From Lachnoanaerobaculum orale (GTDB lineage Bacteria; Bacillota; Clostridia; Lachnospirales; Lachnospiraceae): 55,439 nucleotides of DNA. The translations under genes were made by a program, and so were the position numbers. The stretch covers positions 1,882,938 to 1,938,376 of the forward strand of contig NZ_RRCM01000001.1 in NCBI RefSeq assembly GCF_003862485.1, given 5' to 3'. Below the pieces are notes generated by a model. That model was not told the origin of the DNA. It saw only the letters and a list, made by a program, of their open reading frames with translations, and did not search any database. Positions 18,214 through 29,510 of the stretch are shown in pieces (the stretch's first letter is position 1; every line of letters begins with the position of its first letter).

Positions 18214-18964
18214 TATTCTTAAAATATCTCTTCTTATTTTTTCTTTGATTGTTATCTGTTTTTTTATTGTTTTTTTGTAATGCAGAGTTCTTGGCAAATC
18301 TTTCCTTTTTTGATACATCCTTTGAAAGTTTCTCATTTGCCGTCTTTTCTTTAGATTTATCTTTATTTAATCTGCCGCCATTATCTCTTACATTCTTTTC
18401 TTTGCCGTTCTTGTTTTTTGGAAACCTTCTACTCTTAAAGTTTCTTTTTTTCTTCGGCTTTTCACCCAAAATCTCACAGATTTCATCAATGGTCTTTGAC
18501 AAAGTTTTTTTCATCTCGTTGACTGTGATATCCGCATACTTTGCATAAAGCGGTGTTCTCTCAAGGTAGAGGTCTTTTAAAGTCTGGCCTTCTTTTAAAG
18601 TGATTCCTCTTTCCCTCAAATCTCCGAGTCTTGACTTTATAGCGGTATATGAAAGTTCCAAGTATATCACAACACTGATTTCTTTCAGATGTTTCATGGC
18701 CTTCTCGCCGTATACCACACTGCCTCCCGGGGATATGATACTGTCCGTCACATCAAGTGAAGCATTGACCTCATCTTCTATTTCTCTGAAGCCGTCATCA
18801 CCATGCTCCTCTATAAGCTCCTTTAAAAGTTTACCGTACTTTTCCTGAATCACTATATCTGTATCTACAAACTTTTTTCCAAGTCTCTTAGCCAAAACCA
18901 CTCCGACAGAAGATTTACCTGATGCAGGCATACCGATCAATGTAATATTAGTCTTTCTTCCCAT
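18203..18964 (-). CDS. aroK: Shikimate kinase with long Lys/Asn-rich tail
   Basis: Residues 1-170 form a shikimate kinase: P-loop GMPASGKSS, substrate-binding VDTDIVI and FREIEDEV, and SPGGSVVYG, where the usual GGGxV has one Gly replaced by Ser-Pro context. It would phosphorylate shikimate in the aromatic amino acid pathway (aroC lies at 44.8 kb). The last 85 or so residues are a low-complexity, strongly basic tail (KPKKKRNFKSRR... NNKKTDNNQRKNKKRYFK) not part of the fold. Its function is unknown. Confidence 0.82.
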   Translation of the reverse strand: MGRKTNITLIGMPASGKSSVGVVLAKRLGKKFVDTDIVIQEKYGKLLKELIEEHGDDGFREIEDEVNASLDVTDSIISPGGSVVYGEKAMKHLKEISVVIYLELSYTAIKSRLGDLRERGITLKEGQTLKDLYLERTPLYAKYADITVNEMKKTLSKTIDEICEILGEKPKKKRNFKSRRFPKNKNGKEKNVRDNGGRLNKDKSKEKTANEKLSKDVSKKERFAKNSALQKNNKKTDNNQRKNKKRYFKNNEN

Positions 18965-18971
18965 ATCTCTC

Positions 18972-20633
18972 CTACATCTGTATTCCCACTACAAGACTCG
19001 GTACAAGCTGTTTCTTTCTTGATACCACCGATGTAAGTTCTATAACCCCCGCATCGCTGACATCATAACTTCCCTCTTCCAGTCTGAACGCCTTCATTAC
19101 AAGTGACATAGCACCCTGACCTACACATATAAGTCTTGTAGACTGCTCCAATATATTGGTCAACATAAAGAACATCATATCTTCTTCGCTGTTTTCGTGA
19201 AGCTTTATAAGGAAAGGCATCAGTCTGCTTTCTATCTCACTTAACTCTTCTTCATTAAGCGAGCTTATCTGACCTATTCCTATAGTACTCTTTCCAAGTG
19301 CAAATGTCTTATAGTCCTGATGGAAAATCTGTTCGTCAGTCTTTCCCTTTAAGTTGCTTGCCGATGCAAACATCTGATTTGCATACTTTTCTATATCTAT
19401 ACCTGCAATCTTTGCAAGTGCAAGTCCTGCCGCCTTGTCAACGGCCGTACAGGTAGGCGATCTGAAAAGCAATGTATCTGAAATGATTGCGGAGCACATA
19501 AGACCGGCTATATTCGGCGGTATCTCAACTCCTTTTTCCTGATACATCTGATAGATAATTGTAGATGTACAACCAAGCGGCTGATTTCTGAAATAAACAG
19601 GTCCGATAGTCTCTATGGTGCCCAGTCTGTGGTGATCGATAATCTCAAGCACATTTGCATGCTCGATTCCGTCCACCGCCTGACTTCTTTCATTGTGATC
19701 AACCATTATAACTCTCTTACCCTTGGCTCCAAGTAAGTTTCTTCTTGAAAACATACCCAGATACTTTCCGTGCTTATCAAGAACAGGGAAGTCTCTGTGT
19801 CTTACATTTGCCATTACATCCCTTACATCATCCAGATAATCCTCATTTTCAAATGTAATAAGATTTTCAGTCTTCATAAAGTAGTTTATCGGCATGGACT
19901 GATTGATAAGTCTTGCAACGGTAAAACTGTCATATGCTGTTGTAATAACTGTGGTACCATGGTCTTTTGCAATCTTTTGAATAGTCTTTGAAGCACCTGC
20001 ACCTTCACATACTATTATACAGGCCGCTCCCATCTCAATAGCACAAAGCTGCATCTCATATCTGTTACCCAGTATTACAAGGTCGTCCTTTTCGATATAA
20101 AACTCCATCATATCGGGATTTGCGGCTGCCACTACCACCTTGCCTTCATTAAAGTATGCTTCTTTATCTCCAACTACCAAAGTGCCGTCCAAAGTCTCAA
20201 TGATATTTGAATATCTGGTATTTGCTTTTGCAAGTATTCTGCTGTCATAGATATTCATATATGAGTTTGCAATATCACTTACCGATATTATTCCCTCAAG
20301 GTCACCGTCCTCATTTACTGCAGGCAAGGTCACAACATCAAGTTCCTGCATCAGTGACCATGCCTTTTTAAATGAAATATTCTTATCAACACCCTTTGTA
20401 TGCTTTATATCAATATCCTTTATCTGGGTCTTGACACTCTCAGTAAGCTTAGGCGGTTTAACCTTGAAATAATTCAATACAAATTTGGTTTCCTCATTGA
20501 TTTCTCCGGCACGCCTTGGTGAAAATTCCCCCTCTTCAGTTTTTGACTTTAGATCGGCATAACTGATAGCCGCACAAATTGAATCTGTGTCCGGGTTTTT
20601 ATGACCCAATATCAATGTTCTAAGCTTTGACAT
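18972..20633 (-). CDS. Manganese-dependent inorganic pyrophosphatase with CBS and DRTGG domains
   Basis: This 553-aa family II pyrophosphatase hydrolyses PPi. Family motifs are GHKNPDTDS at the start, MVDHNE and the IDHHRLG motif. Between them lie a CBS pair (about 70-125 and 250-300) and a DRTGG-like segment; CBS-type enzymes of this kind are regulated by adenine nucleotides. The genetic surroundings (prs, guaB, pur genes) produce and use PPi and PRPP, so pulling nucleotide synthesis forward is a sensible role. Confidence 0.92.
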   Translation of the reverse strand: MSKLRTLILGHKNPDTDSICAAISYADLKSKTEEGEFSPRRAGEINEETKFVLNYFKVKPPKLTESVKTQIKDIDIKHTKGVDKNISFKKAWSLMQELDVVTLPAVNEDGDLEGIISVSDIANSYMNIYDSRILAKANTRYSNIIETLDGTLVVGDKEAYFNEGKVVVAAANPDMMEFYIEKDDLVILGNRYEMQLCAIEMGAACIIVCEGAGASKTIQKIAKDHGTTVITTAYDSFTVARLINQSMPINYFMKTENLITFENEDYLDDVRDVMANVRHRDFPVLDKHGKYLGMFSRRNLLGAKGKRVIMVDHNERSQAVDGIEHANVLEIIDHHRLGTIETIGPVYFRNQPLGCTSTIIYQMYQEKGVEIPPNIAGLMCSAIISDTLLFRSPTCTAVDKAAGLALAKIAGIDIEKYANQMFASASNLKGKTDEQIFHQDYKTFALGKSTIGIGQISSLNEEELSEIESRLMPFLIKLHENSEEDMMFFMLTNILEQSTRLICVGQGAMSLVMKAFRLEEGSYDVSDAGVIELTSVVSRKKQLVPSLVVGIQM

Positions 20634-20642
20634 AATTTCCTC

Positions 20643-21560
20643 TTAACTAAATATTTTTTCAGGGTATACTCCCTTGTCCACTAAGGCTCTTATTGAATTT
20701 ACAACAAGCTCCTTGTCTTCTTTATAGGTTACTCCGAACCACTTATCGTGGCTCTTTAATACCTCCACACTCGCCTTTCCGGATTTAATTGCTTCATCTA
20801 TTACTGAAGGCAGGAGGTATTCGCTTTTTAACTCATTTGTCATACTCTTTAAAAACTTCGGAAAGCCTTCTTCAAGAATATCCAAGAATTTCGGTGTAAG
20901 CCCCCACATATTCATTGAAACAATATCGTTCAAATCCACATCTCTTTTTTGCTTATTTTCATCCACAGCACTCAAAACGCCGTCCTTTAACTCTATATCA
21001 AAGGTTTCCGTCACATCTACAAGCTTGTTGTCCGCATCAGCCTTACAAACTCCTCTTGTGACTCCTCCGTTATCTGAGAGAGTGTTCTTTAAAACAAACC
21101 CTGCCATACAAAGGTCAAGCTTCTCACCGTTTTCCTTCATATGATTCTTCATATAGTCATACACTACCTTAAAGCCCTCTTTGCCGTAGTAATCATCCGC
21201 ATTTATCACTATAAAAGGCTCATTTACAAGTCCCTTTACAGATAACAGTGCCTGTCCCGTACCCCACGGCTTAGTCCTGTCTTTCGGACAGGTGAAGCCT
21301 TCCGGCAAGTCGTCAAGCTCTTGGAAAGCGTAGTCCACATCTATATATTTTTTTATTCTGTCTCCGATAATCTCTTTAAAATCTTTTTCAAGATCATGGC
21401 GTATAATGAAAACCACCTTGTTAAATCCCGCTTCTTTTGCGTCATATATTGAATAGTCCATTATAATCTCGCCGCCCGGCCCTACAGGTGCCAGCTGTTT
21501 TATGCCGCCTCCAAATCTTGAACCGATACCTGCCGCCATAACCACTAATGTTGCGTCCAT
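20643..21560 (-). CDS. Nucleotidyltransferase family protein (sugar-phosphate type)
   Basis: The 305-aa protein has a GT-A-like NTP-transferase domain: VVMAAGIGSRFGG, then KQLAPVGPGGE at the N-terminus, the metal-site motif VINADDYYGKEGF and ITxSVxxDDYxG-like features. It would form a nucleotide-activated sugar or alcohol. The exact substrate is not predictable; it lacks the extra hexapeptide-repeat domain of GlmU-type enzymes. It follows guaB with a 3-nt gap, so both are probably translated from one message. Confidence 0.82.
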   Translation of the reverse strand: MDATLVVMAAGIGSRFGGGIKQLAPVGPGGEIIMDYSIYDAKEAGFNKVVFIIRHDLEKDFKEIIGDRIKKYIDVDYAFQELDDLPEGFTCPKDRTKPWGTGQALLSVKGLVNEPFIVINADDYYGKEGFKVVYDYMKNHMKENGEKLDLCMAGFVLKNTLSDNGGVTRGVCKADADNKLVDVTETFDIELKDGVLSAVDENKQKRDVDLNDIVSMNMWGLTPKFLDILEEGFPKFLKSMTNELKSEYLLPSVIDEAIKSGKASVEVLKSHDKWFGVTYKEDKELVVNSIRALVDKGVYPEKIFS

Positions 21561-21563
21561 GTT

Positions 21564-23085
<1,522 letters not shown>

Positions 23086-23111
23086 AATAAACAATATTTA
23101 TTTTTCTCATT

Positions 23112-23140
23112 AGTCTAACAAATACAAACTATACTGTCAA
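23112..23140 (-). promoter_or_regulatory. Promoter for guaB overlapping the 3' end of purD
   Basis: TTGACA (23135-23140), a 17-nt spacer and TAGACT (23112-23117) on the minus strand form a near-consensus sigma-A promoter. The -35 overlaps the purD stop codon. It would start RNA near 23105. Confidence 0.75.
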
Positions 23141-24411
23141 TCTTTAGAGTCTATACTCATTCCGATATCATTTCTCATATATTTGTTCTCAAACTCTACT
23201 AACTTTGTTGCCTCATAGGCCTTATCTCTTGCCTCTTTTAAAGTAGGAGCCGTTGCCGTAACGCCTAGAACCCTGCCTCCGTTTGTAAGCACATCACCGT
23301 TTACTTTTTTTGTACCTGCGTGAAATGCAAATATATCAGTCTTTCCTTCAAAGTTTTCAAGTCCCGTTATTTTCTTGCCCTTTTCATACTTAAGCGGATA
23401 ACCGTCACTTGCAAGTACTACACAGACTGCCGCATTGTCCTCAAACTTAAGATCAATCTTATCAAGACATCCGTCAATACATACCTCAAATACATCTATA
23501 ATGTCGTTTTCCATCCTAGGAAGCACTACCTGAGTCTCAGGGTCTCCGAATCTGGCATTGTACTCAAGCACCTTTACACCGCTCTTTGTAAGCATCAGTC
23601 CGTAGAAGATAATTCCTTTAAACTCTCTGCCCTCTGCTCTCATAGCATCCACAGTCTTTTGATAGATATGTTCCTTACAGTATCTGTCCACCTCCTCGGT
23701 ATAGAAAGGACTTGGGCTGAAGGTTCCCATTCCGCCTGTATTAAGTCCCTCGTCGCCATCCTTTGCTCTCTTGTGGTCCTGTGCCGAAGTCATAAGGGCA
23801 TAGTGAGTACCGTCTACAAATGAAAGTACACTCACCTCTCTGCCCTGTAAGAACTCTTCTATAACTATAGTATTTCCGGCATCACCGAAACTCTTATCAA
23901 TCATAAGCTCTTCGATACCGGATTTTGCTTCTTCAAAAGTTTTACAAATCAGCACTCCCTTACCCAGAGCAAGTCCGTCAGCCTTTAAAACTATAGGATA
24001 ATTTGCCGTTTCCAAATATTTAATTGCTTTTTGCGGATCGTTAAAGTTTTCATATGCCGCTGTAGGTATACCGTATTTTTTCATAAGGTCTTTTGAAAAC
24101 GCCTTTGAACCCTCCAATATGGCGGCATTCTTTCTCGGACCGAATACCCTAAGTCCCTCAGCTTCAAACCTGTCGACTATACCGCCTACAAGCGGGTCGT
24201 CCATACCTACTACGGTCAAATCAATCTTTTCTTTCTTTGCAAAGTCGGCAAGTGAGTCAAAGTCCATAACTGATATTGCGACATTTGTTGCAATTTCTTC
24301 CGTGCCTGCATTTCCCGGTGCCACATAGATTTTATGATTTTTCTTACTCTGTGCCAATTTCTTTACGATAGCGTGTTCCCTTCCGCCGCCGCCTACAACC
24401 AATATCTTCAT
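23137..24411 (-). CDS. purD: Phosphoribosylamine--glycine ligase (GAR synthetase)
   Basis: The 424-aa ATP-grasp enzyme joins glycine to phosphoribosylamine, the second step of purine synthesis. The N-terminus VVGGGGREHAI, the ATP-grasp loop LKADGLALGKGVLI and the metal-site segment EYNARFGDPETQV are all present. Its start overlaps purN by 4 nt. Length matches the family. Confidence 0.96.
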   Translation of the reverse strand: MKILVVGGGGREHAIVKKLAQSKKNHKIYVAPGNAGTEEIATNVAISVMDFDSLADFAKKEKIDLTVVGMDDPLVGGIVDRFEAEGLRVFGPRKNAAILEGSKAFSKDLMKKYGIPTAAYENFNDPQKAIKYLETANYPIVLKADGLALGKGVLICKTFEEAKSGIEELMIDKSFGDAGNTIVIEEFLQGREVSVLSFVDGTHYALMTSAQDHKRAKDGDEGLNTGGMGTFSPSPFYTEEVDRYCKEHIYQKTVDAMRAEGREFKGIIFYGLMLTKSGVKVLEYNARFGDPETQVVLPRMENDIIDVFEVCIDGCLDKIDLKFEDNAAVCVVLASDGYPLKYEKGKKITGLENFEGKTDIFAFHAGTKKVNGDVLTNGGRVLGVTATAPTLKEARDKAYEATKLVEFENKYMRNDIGMSIDSKD

Positions 24412-25004
24412 AAAACTTCTCCATTTGCAATCATTTCAACAGCTTTCGGTAAAATAATCCACTCCGCCTCTTCCATCACTCGTCTTTGTAAGGTTTTCGC
24501 ATCATCACCCGGCAATACATTTACCGCCTTTTGAATTATTATCTTACCCGTGTCTATTCCGGCATCTACAAAATGCACTGTGGCACCTGTTACCTTAACA
24601 CCTCTTTTTAATGCAGCCTCATGTACCTTAAGTCCGTAGTAGCCCTTACCGCAAAAGCTCGGTATCAGTGAAGGATGTATATTGATTATCTTATTTTCAA
24701 ATGCATCCACTATATCTTTTGAGATATTTACCAAAAATCCTGCCAGTACTATAAGGTCGGGATTCAGACTTTTAAGTTCATCAAGCAGTGCCTTATTAAA
24801 ATCATCCCTGTTTGAAAAGCTCTTCGGCGATATACATTTACTCTCTATCCCTGCACTCTTTGCTCTTTCAAGCGCATAGGCATCGGCATTGTTTGAGATA
24901 ACCGACTTTATTCTTACATTTTTTATACTGCCGTCTTCTATTGCCTTTATAATGGCGGCAAGATTGGTGCCGCCACCTGAAACTAAACATACGATATCAA
25001 ACAT
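24408..25004 (-). CDS. purN: Phosphoribosylglycinamide formyltransferase
   Basis: This 198-aa enzyme transfers a formyl group from 10-formyl-tetrahydrofolate to GAR. The start VCLVSGGGTNLAAII, the catalytic NIHPSLIPSF (Asn, His) and GATVHFVDAGIDTG (Asp) fit PurN. The length is about usual. It is 8 nt after purM and overlaps purD by 4 nt. Confidence 0.95.
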   Translation of the reverse strand: MFDIVCLVSGGGTNLAAIIKAIEDGSIKNVRIKSVISNNADAYALERAKSAGIESKCISPKSFSNRDDFNKALLDELKSLNPDLIVLAGFLVNISKDIVDAFENKIINIHPSLIPSFCGKGYYGLKVHEAALKRGVKVTGATVHFVDAGIDTGKIIIQKAVNVLPGDDAKTLQRRVMEEAEWIILPKAVEMIANGEVL

Positions 25005-25012
25005 AGACTCTC

Positions 25013-26038
25013 CTATATAAGCTCTACACCCTTTGTTCCTTTATCAATATATCCTATTTCAAAGGCTTTCTCTCCGGCCTTATTTATTGCATCCAAAGTT
25101 TTTTCAACATCACCTTTATCTACCGCTATCACCATACCGAGTCCCATATTGAAGGTATTGTACATCATCTCTTCACTTATATTTCCCTTTTTTGCCATAA
25201 GTTTGAATATGGCAGGTACTTCATAAGAATCTTTTTTCACTACCGCTCTTTTTTCTTCCGTCAACATTCTCGGAATATTCTCATAGAATCCGCCGCCTGT
25301 GATATGTGAGCAGGCCTTTATCTTTACACCCGATTCTCTTACAGACTTTAATGCCTTAACATAGATTTTTGTAGGAGCCAAAAGTGCCTCTCCCAAAGTC
25401 TTATCAAGTTCTTTGTAGTAGGTATCAAGTGATTGTCTTGTCATATCGAAGACCTTTCTTACCAAAGAAAAGCCGTTTGAATGCACTCCGCTTGAGGCAA
25501 TACCGATAAGTGCATCTCCCTCCTTCAAGTCCTTACCGTCTATAAGGTCACATTTATCGGCCACTCCTACGCAAAAGCCTGCAAGGTCATATTCATCCAC
25601 AGGATAAAATCCCGGCATCTCTGCAGTCTCACCGCCTATCAATGCGGCACCTGACTGTACACAGCCGTCTGCAACTCCTTTTACAATGGTAGCTATCTTT
25701 TGCGGTTCATTCTTACCGCAGGCTATATAATCAAGGAAGAATAAAGGCTCACCGCCTGCACAGGCCACATCATTTACACACATAGCCACACAGTCAATAC
25801 CTATAGTGTCATGCTTATCCATAAGAAAAGCCAGCTTAAGCTTGGTACCTACTCCGTCGGTTCCTGAAAGAAGCACAGGTTCTTCCATATCCTTAATCTT
25901 ACTAAGTGAAAACGCACCTGAAAAACCTCCAAGCCCTCCAAGGACTTCGGCTCTCATAGTCGACTTCACATGCTCCTTCATCAACTCTACAGCCTTATAA
26001 CCTGCTTCGATATCCACACCGGCACTCTTGTAATCCAT
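25013..26038 (-). CDS. purM: Phosphoribosylformylglycinamidine cyclo-ligase (AIR synthetase)
   Basis: The 341-aa ATP-dependent enzyme closes the imidazole ring to form AIR. The typical segments [29 protein letters not shown] and [18 protein letters not shown] are visible. I take the ATG at 26038, which has TTGGAGG 6 nt upstream and begins [10 protein letters not shown] like other PurM proteins; 26056 is not supported. A 55-nt gap separates it from purE without an obvious terminator. Confidence 0.96.
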   Translation of the reverse strand: MDYKSAGVDIEAGYKAVELMKEHVKSTMRAEVLGGLGGFSGAFSLSKIKDMEEPVLLSGTDGVGTKLKLAFLMDKHDTIGIDCVAMCVNDVACAGGEPLFFLDYIACGKNEPQKIATIVKGVADGCVQSGAALIGGETAEMPGFYPVDEYDLAGFCVGVADKCDLIDGKDLKEGDALIGIASSGVHSNGFSLVRKVFDMTRQSLDTYYKELDKTLGEALLAPTKIYVKALKSVRESGVKIKACSHITGGGFYENIPRMLTEEKRAVVKKDSYEVPAIFKLMAKKGNISEEMMYNTFNMGLGMVIAVDKGDVEKTLDAINKAGEKAFEIGYIDKGTKGVELI

Positions 26039-26093
26039 ATTACCTCCAATATACAAAACAAAAACTTACAAAGAAACAACTGCTATATAAAGT

Positions 26094-26603
26094 TTAGCCC
26101 TTCAAAAAAGCATCCACTCCAACACTCTTTAACTTACCGTCCTTAGCCTCAACTTCTTTTGCCATCTCATCACTGAATTTTTCAAGCTTCTCAAAAAGCT
26201 CATTATCATTAAGAGCAAGCATCTTTGTTGCAAGTATTCCCGCATTTTTCGCTCCGTTGATTGCCACGGTTGCCACAGGTATACCTCCCGGCATCTGCAC
26301 TATTGAGTAAAGTGAGTCCACTCCGCCAAGGTCCGATGTCTTTATAGGTACTCCTATTACAGGAAGCGGTGTAAGTGCCGCGCACATTCCCGGAAGATGT
26401 GCAGCCTTTCCGGCTCCTGCAATCACCACCTTGATACCTCTGTTTCTCAGCTCTCTTGCCCATTTAAAGAATATATCGGGTTCACGGTGTGCGGATATTA
26501 TATTGTACTCATACTCTATCCCCATCTTTGTAAGGAAATCTCCTGCAGCTCTCATTGTCGACAAATCGGAATCACTGCCCATCACTATTGCTACTTTGCT
26601 CAT
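26094..26603 (-). CDS. purE: 5-(carboxyamino)imidazole ribonucleotide mutase
   Basis: The 169-aa class I PurE rearranges N5-CAIR to CAIR. MGSDSDLSTM, ISAHREPD (catalytic His) and IAGAGKAAHLPGM are the class I motifs. The ATG at 26603 has AAAGGAGG 5 nt upstream and gives the standard N-terminus. It follows the M29 aminopeptidase gene by 10 nt; no purK is seen next to it. Confidence 0.95.
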   Translation of the reverse strand: MSKVAIVMGSDSDLSTMRAAGDFLTKMGIEYEYNIISAHREPDIFFKWARELRNRGIKVVIAGAGKAAHLPGMCAALTPLPVIGVPIKTSDLGGVDSLYSIVQMPGGIPVATVAINGAKNAGILATKMLALNDNELFEKLEKFSDEMAKEVEAKDGKLKSVGVDAFLKG

Positions 26604-26613
26604 AGTTCCTCCT

Positions 26614-28671
26614 TTATTCATTCAATATTTCACTACCTTCAAGCACAAACTTTCCGTCTCTTATAATATATGTGTGAGAGCCTTCAGGCTCGTTGGTATA
26701 TATATCTCCCAGCTCTGCAAGAGGGATTGTTATATCGGTGTGGCAGTTAAAGTATGCCTTTTTGATGTCGGTCTTTCTTCTTATAGAGCATTCATTGTCT
26801 CTTGCCGTTATCGCCTTGCCGTCAGGATTGTATGTGATATTGTCCTCCTCATGTGAATAGCAGGTATCACCGAAGGCAAAATGCGGGCCCATCTTTTCCG
26901 CTATCAAAATAGGCATTTTCTCAAATATGTCATATTTTTTTGCCACATTGTAGGCAACCACATTGGTACCTATAGCAAACTCACCCATCGGAAGACTCTT
27001 ATGTCCCTTTAAAACAGCATCATCAATTATTCTTTTGTTGTCTTCTTCACTTTCAAAGTTTTCACAGGTATAGTCTTTAATCATTCCGTCCTCAACTTTT
27101 ATGCAAAGATTCTTAAGGTGGTAACCTGAAAGAAATACATCCTTTACAAAAAGTGTACCCTCAGTACCCTTAAGCACAGGAGATGTGAATACTTCACCCA
27201 CAGGAATATTTACATCCGCCACACAGTTTTCAAAGTTGGTCTCCTTAGTCGCATCTTTAAGCTCATGCAGTTTTACGGTAAGAGATGTCTTATTTCCCTC
27301 ACCTCCTACAATACTTACCGTATCCGCCTTATCCAGCGCATCAATTATCTTTTGCTGTGCGTCTTTATACTTTGTAGCATCCAATGTGTTGATTCTTATA
27401 ATATCATCAAAAATATTTGAATAAATCTTCTCATCTTCTGCAATACTTGGAAGCGGCCATGCTATTATACAAAATGCCGTACCTGAAGTATCTATATACT
27501 CATCCTGTAAAAGCATCATTTCATTTCTGTAATTTGTCATCAGATTGTTCTGTTTTTCACCAAATGCATTGGCACATTTTTTCTTTACAGGCAAAAACTC
27601 CATCTCGCCGAAGGATTCCATCAAAGCCGGACCGCCATACTTTGACATATTTTCCTTTATTTCTTCAAAGGTCTGCTTGCTCACTTCAAGCTTTCTGTCA
27701 AGGTATGCCTTCTTTGTAAAGATATTCATATCAAACTTGTGGTCATACTCAAACTGTCTGTTTACTCCGCCGCTGCATATTCCCCTGTTCTTTACAGGTG
27801 ATATATCGGAAAGTCTGTACGGCTTTCTTTGCAATACCACTTCAAAGCCCATATCCTCAAAGAAAATAACGGCTTCTTTTACTATTCTTTCAAATCCGAT
27901 ATTGTAAATCAGTGATACAACACTTCTCTTTGATATATCTTTTTGCATTGCAAAAAAACCGTCTCTATAGCCGTCCACAAAAATCTTTGCACACAGTCTG
28001 ACAGTCTCATTATCAAGTGAATTCAAATATTTTGCTGTATTTATCTCATTTGAGCCTATGTATTCTCCGAATTTGAAAAGATATCTAAGATCCGACAGAT
28101 CGTCATTCATTATGATATTATAAAAGAACCTGTTAGAAGTGGTGAAACTTTCAATAATCCTCTTTCTTGCAGTTACATCCAGATAATCTGAAGCATACCA
28201 ATATATAGCATCCGCAATCTCTTTTGCGCTTCCACCTTCCATAGCTATGCCGTAGACTTGTAAGAACAGCTCAAGTATATTTACAAACCCTTCAAGGTCT
28301 CCCTCATACACTGTAATAAGTGCGGCTCTCACCTCAAAGCCCAAACTTAATAAAGGAGAAACAAAGTCTTTATCAAACAACTTCTCCAATACATCCGGAT
28401 TGTATACAGAGCCTGCATAGATATCCTCTCTCAAGTCATAGAAAAGCTCATCCTGCATATCTTTAAGCTCTTCAAAGCTTAAAGCTTCAAACTCACCGTT
28501 TTCTTTTTTTCGCCTGACATCATTTACTTTTTCCAAAAATGATGCAAGCTCGGCAAAAAAGTCCTTAAACTTGATATCTTCTTCCGCTCTTATCAAAGAT
28601 ATCCTGTCCATTGCAAGATTTATTCTCTCAACTATTACCCTCTTATCCCAAGAATAAATATCAAAAACCAT
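26614..28671 (-). CDS. M29-family aminopeptidase with long N-terminal region
   Basis: The C-terminal half (about residues 300-685) is a metal-dependent M29 (AmpS/PepT-like) aminopeptidase. Its diagnostic motifs are GEVFTSP, GEFAIGTN, HFAFGDTCYSHEED and HTDITIP, which carry the likely Glu, His and Asp metal ligands. Standard M29 enzymes are about 370-410 aa; this 685-aa protein has roughly 280 extra N-terminal residues that I do not recognise. It overlaps the upstream membrane-protein gene by 37 nt and is embedded between pyr and pur genes, with no evident metabolic link. Confidence 0.85.
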   Translation of the reverse strand: MVFDIYSWDKRVIVERINLAMDRISLIRAEEDIKFKDFFAELASFLEKVNDVRRKKENGEFEALSFEELKDMQDELFYDLREDIYAGSVYNPDVLEKLFDKDFVSPLLSLGFEVRAALITVYEGDLEGFVNILELFLQVYGIAMEGGSAKEIADAIYWYASDYLDVTARKRIIESFTTSNRFFYNIIMNDDLSDLRYLFKFGEYIGSNEINTAKYLNSLDNETVRLCAKIFVDGYRDGFFAMQKDISKRSVVSLIYNIGFERIVKEAVIFFEDMGFEVVLQRKPYRLSDISPVKNRGICSGGVNRQFEYDHKFDMNIFTKKAYLDRKLEVSKQTFEEIKENMSKYGGPALMESFGEMEFLPVKKKCANAFGEKQNNLMTNYRNEMMLLQDEYIDTSGTAFCIIAWPLPSIAEDEKIYSNIFDDIIRINTLDATKYKDAQQKIIDALDKADTVSIVGGEGNKTSLTVKLHELKDATKETNFENCVADVNIPVGEVFTSPVLKGTEGTLFVKDVFLSGYHLKNLCIKVEDGMIKDYTCENFESEEDNKRIIDDAVLKGHKSLPMGEFAIGTNVVAYNVAKKYDIFEKMPILIAEKMGPHFAFGDTCYSHEEDNITYNPDGKAITARDNECSIRRKTDIKKAYFNCHTDITIPLAELGDIYTNEPEGSHTYIIRDGKFVLEGSEILNE

Positions 28672-29060
28672 AGTAAAAATAAAACTCCTCCAATCAATGT
28701 TGTAATCACCGAAAGTGATTTTCTGGCCACTCCGTCTTTAAAAGATTTCATAGAGTAATAAAATCCCGCTCCTGCAAATAAAAATGAACAAAGTGCAAAG
28801 GCCGACACCTGTGTACTCGGCGCCCCTTGATTTTCTACCACTTTCCTGATTGCAAATACCAAAAGCACTACCGCAACCAAATCCATAAACAGTGCGAACT
28901 TTGCATCCTTTGCAAAAGGTCTTCTCATATAGTCGACCATATCACTTCTGCTTGTAGCAAACTTTACCTTATCCTCAGCCGCCAAAAATCTGTCGGAGTC
29001 TAAGATATTTTCTTCTCTTCTAAAAGGCGTTCCTATTCTTTTTCTTTTAAAAAATCTCAT
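28635..29060 (-). CDS. Small membrane protein of unknown function
   Basis: The 141-aa protein has a basic N-terminus (MRFFKRKRIGTPFRR), a soluble stretch to about residue 50 and three hydrophobic helices (about 55-75, 88-105, 117-138). I do not recognise a domain name with certainty. It starts in a 4-nt overlap with the VanZ-like gene and overlaps the aminopeptidase start by 37 nt, so it is clearly part of this operon. No function can be assigned. Confidence 0.7.
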   Translation of the reverse strand: MRFFKRKRIGTPFRREENILDSDRFLAAEDKVKFATSRSDMVDYMRRPFAKDAKFALFMDLVAVVLLVFAIRKVVENQGAPSTQVSAFALCSFLFAGAGFYYSMKSFKDGVARKSLSVITTLIGGVLFLLWFLIFILGIRG

Positions 29061-29509
29061 TCACGTCTCCATATGATAATCTTACACAGCACAAACGCGA
29101 TATATCCCAAAAATACTCCCAATGTATTTAAAATAATATCGTCCACATCAAAGCTGCCTACATTGGTCAAAAGCTGTATCACCTCAACAACACATGAGAG
29201 TAAACAGCCTTCTATCAATGTTTTAAAGAAACCGCATTTTCTTTTGCCTATTATCGGTCTGAAAAATCCGAAAGGCATAAAAGCAAGTATATTGCCGCCT
29301 AAGTTCAGCACCGATATCATACCAAGTTTATAAAAATTATCTATATATCTTCTGATTTCAAGAAAAGGTACGGTGTTATATCCATGGGCCTCCACAGCCA
29401 TTCCTCTTCCGAAGCCCTCGGCAAAGAAGAGAAAATAGCATAGGATTAAAATATACAATGTAAATAACACCTGACCCAAAAATCTAAACTTAGCTTTAAG
29501 TTTATTCAT
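29057..29509 (-). CDS. VanZ family membrane protein
   Basis: The 150-aa protein has about four hydrophobic segments and the VanZ-like core NLGGNILAFMPFGFFRPI, EVIQLLTNVGSFDVDDIILNT. VanZ of enterococci gives low-level teicoplanin resistance, but most Firmicute homologues have no established role, and there are no other van genes nearby. It lies 1 nt after the 49-aa gene and overlaps the next gene by 4 nt. Confidence 0.85.
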   Translation of the reverse strand: MNKLKAKFRFLGQVLFTLYILILCYFLFFAEGFGRGMAVEAHGYNTVPFLEIRRYIDNFYKLGMISVLNLGGNILAFMPFGFFRPIIGKRKCGFFKTLIEGCLLSCVVEVIQLLTNVGSFDVDDIILNTLGVFLGYIAFVLCKIIIWRRE

Positions 29510-29510
29510 A

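Noticed and set aside
29057-29509. Glycopeptide resistance locus because of VanZ
   Set aside because: No vanH, vanA or vanX-type genes nearby; isolated VanZ-like proteins are common and of unknown role.
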